Below are positions 4,896 to 9,485 of a stretch of 9,485 nucleotides of DNA, piece by piece. Origin of the DNA: DASPXY01 sp038227745 (GTDB taxonomy: Bacteria; Planctomycetota; Planctomycetia; Gemmatales; Gemmataceae); NCBI GenBank assembly GCA_038227745.1, contig JBBRPS010000385.1, forward strand, positions 1-9,485, written 5' to 3'. The stretch's first letter is position 1; each line of letters starts with the position of its first letter. The notes under the pieces are model-generated. The model worked only from the letters and a program-made list of their open reading frames with translations, did no database searches and was not told where the DNA came from. Both the position numbers and the translations under genes were made by a program.

Positions 4896-7800
4896 ATGGA
4901 TTCCCCCGAGCCCAGTCAGCACACGCCCACCCGGGACGACATCGAAACCCCCGCCCGGCCCGCCCCGCCGGAGGGGGCGCCATCCCTATTCATCGGCCGT
5001 TACCGCATCCTCGGTCGCCTCGGCGCCGGCGGCATGGGGACCGTCTACCGGGCATTCGACCCGCCCCTCCAGCGCGTGGTCGCCCTCAAGGTGCCGCGCT
5101 TCGACACCAACCCCGATGACCTGGCCGGCGTCGTCCAGCGCTTCCTGCGCGAGGCCCGCAGCGCCGCCAAGATCCGCCACGCCCACGTCTGCCCCATCCA
5201 CGACGTCGGCGAGCACGAGGGCCGGCCCTACGTCGTCATGGCTTACATCGAAGGGAAATCGCTCTCCGAGAAACTGAGCGGCGGCCACCGCTATGACGAC
5301 CCCGACGAGGCGGTCCGCCTCGTCCGACAGGTCGCCGACGCCCTCGGCGCCGTCCACGCCCACGGCCTGGTTCACCGCGACCTCAAGCCGGCGAACATCC
5401 TCCTCGACCGCGATGGCCACGCCATCCTCACCGACTTCGGCCTGGCCCGCTGCGAACACGACGCCGAACGCCTGACCGTGGACGGGGCCGTCGTCGGCAC
5501 GCCCGCGTTCATGTCCCCCGAGCAGGCCATGGGACAGTCCGACCGCGTCGGGCCGCGGAGCGACCTGTACAGCCTCGGCGTCGTGCTCTACCGCATGTTG
5601 ACCGGCCGCGTGCCCTTCACGGGGCCGACGGGGGAGGTCCTTCGCAAACTCGGCCACGAGGATCCGCCACCGCCCTCCAGCCTGCGCCCCGACCTCGACC
5701 CGGCCCTGGAAGCCATCCTCCTCAAGGCGCTCGCCCGCTCCCCCGAGGACCGCTACGCCTCGGCGCGGGAGATGAGCGCCGCCCTGGACCACTGGCTGAC
5801 GCGGGCGGTTGCGGCCCCCGCGGCAGACAGCCTGGCAGATGTCACGCCGGTGGAGTCGCCTGCGGATCGCGCGGCCCCGCCGCCTTCCGTGGACCTGCCT
5901 CTCACTCGGTTGGGGATCAGCACGGTGACGACGCAGGTGGCGTTCCCTTCCCGGGGCGACACGCCGGCCAGGGCGAAGACGCCTTTCCCCCCCCGGACGC
6001 GTGCCCTCTCCGTGGCCGCGGCGGCCGTATCCTTCCTCCTGGGCGGGGCCTTGATTGCCCTCCTGGTCACCTACTTCCCCGGTGGAGAGCCTGCCCGGCC
6101 CAACGACAAGGGCAACGGACGCCACCCGGGCCGACTCGTCATCCATCCCGAGCTTTTCGACGGGAAGGCTGGAGATCCTCTGAGTCCCATGGCCCTGGTG
6201 ACGCGCCCGGCCGCCGTCGCGGGTACACGCGCCTGGACTGTCGAGACCCGCGACCCGCGCGGCCCGGTCCGCGCCCTGGCCCACAGCCGCGACGGCACCC
6301 GCCTGGCCGCGGCGGGAGACGACGGCACGGTTCGCGTCTGGGACGCCGCCACGCGCCGCCTGCTCCGCGTGCTGATCGGCCACGCCCGGCCCGTGCGCGG
6401 CCTGGCCTGGTCTCCCGACGACCGCTACCTCGCCTCCGGCGGCGCGGACGCCACCGTCCGGCTCTGGGACCCCGCCACCGGCCGGTTGCTGCGCACGCTG
6501 ACCGGTCACACCGGCGCCGTCCGCGCCGTCGCCTGGTCGCCCGACGGGGCGACGCTCGCCAGTGGCAGTCAGGACACGACCGCACGGCTTTGGGAGACGG
6601 CGACGGGCCAGCCGAAGGGGCTGCCCCTGGATCACCCGGAACGGGCCGAGGTCCTCACCCTGGCCTGGTCGCCCGACGGCAAGGCCCTCGCCACCGCGGG
6701 CCGCGACAAACTCGTTCGCCTCTGGGACACGGCCACCCGCCGGCCGCTCCGCACCGCGCAGGAGCACGATTTCCCCCTCGTCCACGCCCTGGCCTGGTCG
6801 CCCGACGGCAAGACTCTCGCATCCGCGGGGCAAGAGGGGGTGCGGCTCTGGGACGCGGTCGAGGGCAAGCCGCGGGCCCCCATTCTTCCCGGCGTGCCGG
6901 TTCTGGCCGTGGCCTGGGCGCCGGGCGGGGACAGGCTCGCGACCGCTACCCGCGACACCGTGCAGACGTGGGAGTCCTCGGGTCGGCCCCTCCGCACGCT
7001 GGAGAGGCACGATGGCGACATCCAGGCGCTGTCCTGGTCCACGGACCGCCGGGCGCTAGCCTCGGCCGGCGCGGACGGCACGGTGCGATTCTGGAATGCC
7101 GACACGGGGGCGCCTGCGGGCCTGATCGAGGGGCACCCGGCCGGGGCAGCGGCCGTCGCCTGGGCGCCCGGGGGGAAGGAACTGGCGGTGGGCGGCTTCA
7201 CCGACCGCCGGCTGCGCCTGTGGCAGACGGAGGCGGCGACGGTGCAACTGCTAGACGGCAAGTGCGGGCCTGTCGTCGCCTGGTCGCACGACGGCAAAAC
7301 CCTGGCCGGTACACACGGCAAGACGGTCTTGCGGTGGGACGCGGCCCGGCGCCAGGGGCTCGCGTCCCTCGGCGCCCACGACGAGGAGGTCACGAGCCTG
7401 GCGTGGGCGCCCGGCGACCTGCTGCTCGCGTCCGGCAGCGCCGACGACACCGCACGACTCTGGGAGGTCGCCGCGGCGAAGCCGCCCCGGAAACTGCAGC
7501 CGCGCGCCTTCAATGTATTTGCCGTTGCCTGGTCGCCGAACCGCACCACCCTGGCGGTCGGCGCCACCCGGGAGGCGCAACTCTGGGAACTCGGACGGGA
7601 GCGGCCCACGCACGTCCTGGACGGGCACGCCGGCTCGGTGCGGGCCGTTGCCTGGGCGCCCGATGGCGGGCTGCTGGCCACGGCGGAAGGCGACGGCGAG
7701 GGACTCATCTTCCTCTGGAAACCCGCCACCGGCGAACAGCGGTCTCGTCTCGCGGGACACAAGGGCGGCGTGGGGGGCCTGGCGTGGTCCGTTGATTGCA

Positions 7801-8195
7801 AGACACTCGCCTCGGCCGGCGCCGACGGGCGTATCCGTCTGTGGCCCGTCGAAGGGAACCGGCCTTCCGCCGAACTGGGGGCGCACGGCGGCGCGGTCCA
7901 CTCCCTGGCCTGGTCCGCCGCGAGCGGCACCCTCGCCTCGGCTGGCAAGGACGGCACCGTCCGCCTGTGGAAGGCGTCCCCCGCCCGGCCCGGCCCCGTC
8001 CTCGTCCCGCTGCGGGCGGGCGGAGGCGTCCTCGTCACCCCCGAGGGACACTGGGCCGGCCCCCCGGAAACGGCGGCGGAGTTGGTGTACGTCGTCCGCA
8101 CGGAGAGCGGGCAGGACATACTCTCTCCCGCCGACTTTGCCGCAGCCCAGCGCTGGCAGAACGACCCCGCCCGCGCCCGAGTCGCGGACAGGTGA
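4896..8195 (+). CDS. Transmembrane Ser/Thr protein kinase with 14 WD40 repeats
   Basis: 1099 aa, ATG at 4896, TGA at 8193-8195. After a Pro-rich 35-residue leader comes a complete PknB-type kinase domain (about 36-301). It has the glycine loop GAGGMGTV (43-50), ATP-binding K65, helix-C E86, HRDLKPAN (160-167, catalytic D162), DFG (180-182), SPE (207-209) and D223 in RSDLYSLG. All catalytic residues are present, so it should be active. A Pro/Thr/Ser-rich linker leads to one hydrophobic helix (about 370-394, SVAAAAVSFLLGGALIALL). From 456 to 1033 lie 14 WD40 repeats of 35-44 residues, mostly with LAWSPDG, LASAG and VRLWD cores. A 66-residue tail (TPEGHW, ELVYVV, SPADFA, RWQNDP) resembles the ending of other planctomycete WD40 proteins. 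The likely topology is kinase inside and propellers outside the cytoplasmic membrane, as a sensor or scaffold. The substrate and ligand are unknown. It lies divergent from Uma2 with its own promoter candidate, and a hairpin follows the stop. Confidence 0.95.
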   Translation: MDSPEPSQHTPTRDDIETPARPAPPEGAPSLFIGRYRILGRLGAGGMGTVYRAFDPPLQRVVALKVPRFDTNPDDLAGVVQRFLREARSAAKIRHAHVCPIHDVGEHEGRPYVVMAYIEGKSLSEKLSGGHRYDDPDEAVRLVRQVADALGAVHAHGLVHRDLKPANILLDRDGHAILTDFGLARCEHDAERLTVDGAVVGTPAFMSPEQAMGQSDRVGPRSDLYSLGVVLYRMLTGRVPFTGPTGEVLRKLGHEDPPPPSSLRPDLDPALEAILLKALARSPEDRYASAREMSAALDHWLTRAVAAPAADSLADVTPVESPADRAAPPPSVDLPLTRLGISTVTTQVAFPSRGDTPARAKTPFPPRTRALSVAAAAVSFLLGGALIALLVTYFPGGEPARPNDKGNGRHPGRLVIHPELFDGKAGDPLSPMALVTRPAAVAGTRAWTVETRDPRGPVRALAHSRDGTRLAAAGDDGTVRVWDAATRRLLRVLIGHARPVRGLAWSPDDRYLASGGADATVRLWDPATGRLLRTLTGHTGAVRAVAWSPDGATLASGSQDTTARLWETATGQPKGLPLDHPERAEVLTLAWSPDGKALATAGRDKLVRLWDTATRRPLRTAQEHDFPLVHALAWSPDGKTLASAGQEGVRLWDAVEGKPRAPILPGVPVLAVAWAPGGDRLATATRDTVQTWESSGRPLRTLERHDGDIQALSWSTDRRALASAGADGTVRFWNADTGAPAGLIEGHPAGAAAVAWAPGGKELAVGGFTDRRLRLWQTEAATVQLLDGKCGPVVAWSHDGKTLAGTHGKTVLRWDAARRQGLASLGAHDEEVTSLAWAPGDLLLASGSADDTARLWEVAAAKPPRKLQPRAFNVFAVAWSPNRTTLAVGATREAQLWELGRERPTHVLDGHAGSVRAVAWAPDGGLLATAEGDGEGLIFLWKPATGEQRSRLAGHKGGVGGLAWSVDCKTLASAGADGRIRLWPVEGNRPSAELGAHGGAVHSLAWSAASGTLASAGKDGTVRLWKASPARPGPVLVPLRAGGGVLVTPEGHWAGPPETAAELVYVVRTESGQDILSPADFAAAQRWQNDPARARVADR
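6261..7994 (+). repeat. Fourteen tandem WD40 repeats within the kinase gene
   Basis: Fourteen consecutive units of 42, 42, 43, 43, 41, 40, 42, 41, 40, 42, 41, 44, 42 and 35 residues can be laid out by their A-W-S/A-P and R-L-W cores, filling residues 456-1033 without leftover. Units 1-4, 7, 10 and 12-14 are closest to the consensus. Units 5, 6, 8, 9 and 11 are shorter or degenerate in the D-G-T-V-R stretch. Fourteen units fit two seven-bladed propellers. Confidence 0.85.
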
Positions 8196-8211
8196 CATCC
8201 CTCTTCCCTGC

Positions 8212-8234
8212 CCCACGGGGTGCCACCCGTGGGC
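8212..8234. repeat. Hairpin element (copy 2), also a candidate terminator of the kinase gene
   Basis: A perfect 8-bp stem, CCCACGGG (8212-8219) / CCCGTGGG (8226-8233), with loop gtgcca, followed by C, starting 17 bases after the kinase stop. It is followed by a pyrimidine-rich stretch (cttgcctgtctcttcac) but no clean T-run. It resembles the hairpin at 4680-4702 in length, flanks and position of GGTGC. It could serve as a terminator, a dispersed REP-like element, or both. Confidence 0.5.
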
Positions 8235-8265
8235 TTGCCTGTCTCTTCACTCACCGGAAAAGCTC

Positions 8266-8293
8266 TTGCCCCGTCCCTTAAGGTTGTTAAGAT
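8266..8293 (+). promoter_or_regulatory. Promoter candidate for the IPT/TIG gene
   Basis: TTGCCC (8266-8271), a 16-bp spacer, TAAGAT (8288-8293) followed by G, in the least GC-rich part of the intergenic region. Each hexamer matches its sigma70 consensus at 4 of 6 positions. If real, transcription starts near 8300 and the in-frame ATG at 8292 cannot be the start codon. Confidence 0.4.
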
Positions 8294-8396
8294 GGGCAAG
8301 GTTTGCAACCCAGGGGTTCGAGGCGAAACCTACCCCCCTCAGCGGGAACCCCCAGCGCGGCCTCTCCCCGAAGAAATGCAGAAAGGGTCCAGGCTC

Positions 8397-9485
8397 ATGC
8401 CCAAACCGAACGTCTCCGGGATCTCCCCGAGCACCGGCCCGACCACGGGCGGCACCCTCGTGACCATCACCGGCAGCAATTTCGCGGGCGCGACGGGGGT
8501 CGCCTTCGGCCCCTTGCCGGCCAGTTTTCCAATCGGGTCGGATACGCGGATCGTGGCCACCGCGCCGCCCGCGGGGGCCGGGACCGTGGACGTGCAGGTC
8601 GCCAACAACGACGGCATCTCTGACCCGGTCCCGGCCGACCAGTACCTCTACACCTCCGTGCTGCCCGTCGTGACGAGCGTTTTTCCGACGAGCGGGCCCA
8701 CGGCGGGCGGCACCACGGTCACGGTCAGTGGCCAGAACTTCACGGGGGCGACAGGGGTCAGCATGGGGGGCTTCGCCGTTGCCGCCACGGTGGACTCCGA
8801 CTCGCAGATCCGCGTGACCACCCCGGCCGGCCTGGCCGGCACCGTGGACGTCCTGGTCTCGACGCCGAACGGCACGTCCACGCCCTGTCCGGCGGACCAG
8901 TTCCTCTACACCGCCTCCGTGCCGACGGTGACGAGCGTCGCGCCCGCGTCCGGCCCCACGAGCGGGGGGACCATCGTCCAGATCCGGGGCACGAACTTCA
9001 CGGGCGCGACGGGGGTCGCGTTCGGCGGCGCCGTGGCGCAGTTCACCGTCGATTCGGCGACGCAGATCACGGCGACGGCGCCGGCCAACGGCGCGGGCAC
9101 CGTGGACGTCCGCGTCACCAACGCCGACGGCACCTCCGCGCCGGTGGCCGCGGACCGGTTCCTGTACCAGACCGCGGTCCCGACCGTCACCTCAATGACG
9201 GTGACCTCTGGGCCGACGGCGGGCGGCACGCAGGTCATCCTCCGGGGGACGAATTTCCAGGGCGTCATGGCGGTGGCCTTCGGCGACGCGGCGGCGGGCT
9301 TCACGGTCGATTCCAACACGCAGATCACCGTCGTGTCCCCGGCTCACGCGGCGGGCACCGTGGACGTCCTGGTCACGAACGGGGACGGCACGTCGGTCCC
9401 CGTCCCGGCGGACCAGTTCCTGTACGTGGCGGCCGTGCCGGTCATCACCGGGCTGGCGCCCAACGCGGGCCCGGCGGCGGGGGGC
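8397..9485 (+). CDS. IPT/TIG-repeat protein, 3'-truncated by window edge
   Basis: The frame runs from ATG 8397 to the window end without a stop (363 codons seen). The product is a string of immunoglobulin-like IPT/TIG domains: four complete units and the start of a fifth. Each unit shows P-x-V-T-S-x-x-P-x-SGPT-x-GGT, a G-x-NF-x-G core, D-x-x-T/S-QI, GTVDV-V-x-N and PADQFLY. Such domains usually give extracellular or cell-surface adhesion or structural proteins. No signal peptide is visible: the first domain starts at residue 3. The frame stays open upstream to the kinase stop, with in-frame ATGs at 8376 and 8292. I chose 8397 because the domain begins there and AAAGGG lies eight bases upstream; 8376 is a real alternative. 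The low-Lys, Thr/Gly/Val-rich composition fits a secreted repeat protein. Full length and anchoring are unknown because the gene leaves the window. Confidence 0.85.
   Translation, partial: MPKPNVSGISPSTGPTTGGTLVTITGSNFAGATGVAFGPLPASFPIGSDTRIVATAPPAGAGTVDVQVANNDGISDPVPADQYLYTSVLPVVTSVFPTSGPTAGGTTVTVSGQNFTGATGVSMGGFAVAATVDSDSQIRVTTPAGLAGTVDVLVSTPNGTSTPCPADQFLYTASVPTVTSVAPASGPTSGGTIVQIRGTNFTGATGVAFGGAVAQFTVDSATQITATAPANGAGTVDVRVTNADGTSAPVAADRFLYQTAVPTVTSMTVTSGPTAGGTQVILRGTNFQGVMAVAFGDAAAGFTVDSNTQITVVSPAHAAGTVDVLVTNGDGTSVPVPADQFLYVAAVPVITGLAPNAGPAAGG
8403..9485 (+). repeat. 258-bp tandem repeat array encoding IPT/TIG units
   Basis: Unit boundaries fall at 8403, 8661, 8919, 9177 and 9435, exactly 258 bp (86 codons) each with no insertions or deletions. 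The fifth unit is cut at the window end after 51 bp. The third unit carries the most consensus-like sequence. Unit 1 differs most, with GPLPASFPIGS where the others have a G-x-A-V-A-x-FTVDS-type stretch. Confidence 0.9.

Noticed and set aside
4986..7010. 674-aa minus-strand open frame inside the kinase gene
   Set aside because: It is antisense to a gene with intact kinase and WD40 motifs; its Gly/Arg/Ala/Val-rich translation has no recognisable domain.
6632..8308. 558-aa minus-strand open frame opposite the WD40 region
   Set aside because: Ser/Arg/Pro-rich shadow of the WD40-coding strand; its apparent repetition only mirrors the WD40 repeats.
1..9485. CRISPR arrays, tRNA or rRNA genes, insertion sequences, phage genes
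   Set aside because: By eye I find no short direct-repeat and spacer pattern, no cloverleaf or rRNA-like sequence, and no transposase or integrase motifs; the only tandem repeats are protein-coding (WD40, IPT/TIG, Uma2 module).

Overview
This is a GC-rich window (coding regions roughly 70% GC by eye) that looks like a chromosomal segment of a planctomycete, most likely a Gemmata-type (Gemmataceae) organism. The indications are a very large membrane Ser/Thr kinase fused to WD40 propellers, a Uma2-family PD-(D/E)xK protein, a DUF433/DUF5615 pair, and two small proteins that I recall as typical of Gemmataceae. The assignment rests on gene content and recall, not on a search.

Layout. (a) 3-539 (+): 3' part of a planctomycete-type hypothetical gene that enters from the left edge. 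(b) 540-846: intergenic, with a GC-rich hairpin and a small AT-richer island that may hold a promoter. (c) 847-1050 (+): 67-aa hypothetical protein. (d) 1129-1827 (-): a toxin-antitoxin-like pair, DUF433 followed by a DUF5615 PIN-like gene. They overlap by ATGA, and the DUF5615 reading frame is broken by one extra base near 1295-1297. (e) 1918-3756 (-): apt, hisI and hisG, probably one transcript, with hisI and hisG coupled by another ATGA overlap. All three products handle PRPP or phosphoribosyl-nucleotide chemistry. (f) 3836-4654 (-): a Uma2-family gene whose N-terminal module is duplicated in tandem with an exact 60-codon period. (g) 4655-4895: divergent promoter region. (h) 4896-8195 (+): 1099-aa protein with a cytoplasmic kinase domain, one transmembrane helix, 14 WD40 repeats (enough for two seven-bladed propellers) and a C-terminal tail. 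(i) 8196-8396: intergenic, with a hairpin and a promoter-like element. (j) 8397 to the right edge (+): an IPT/TIG-repeat protein with exact 86-aa units, open at the window end.

The genes do not form one obvious pathway. The central part is housekeeping metabolism (adenine salvage and histidine synthesis). It is flanked by lineage-type accessory genes: the degraded or shifted TA pair, Uma2, the sensor kinase and the repeat protein. I do not see a clear, previously undescribed multi-gene system. The observations most worth following are the frameshifted toxin-like gene, the duplicated Uma2 N-terminal module, two dispersed hairpins of the same length with compensatory stem changes (4680-4702 and 8212-8234), and a recurring promoter-like pattern in the intergenic regions around the Uma2, kinase and IPT genes.
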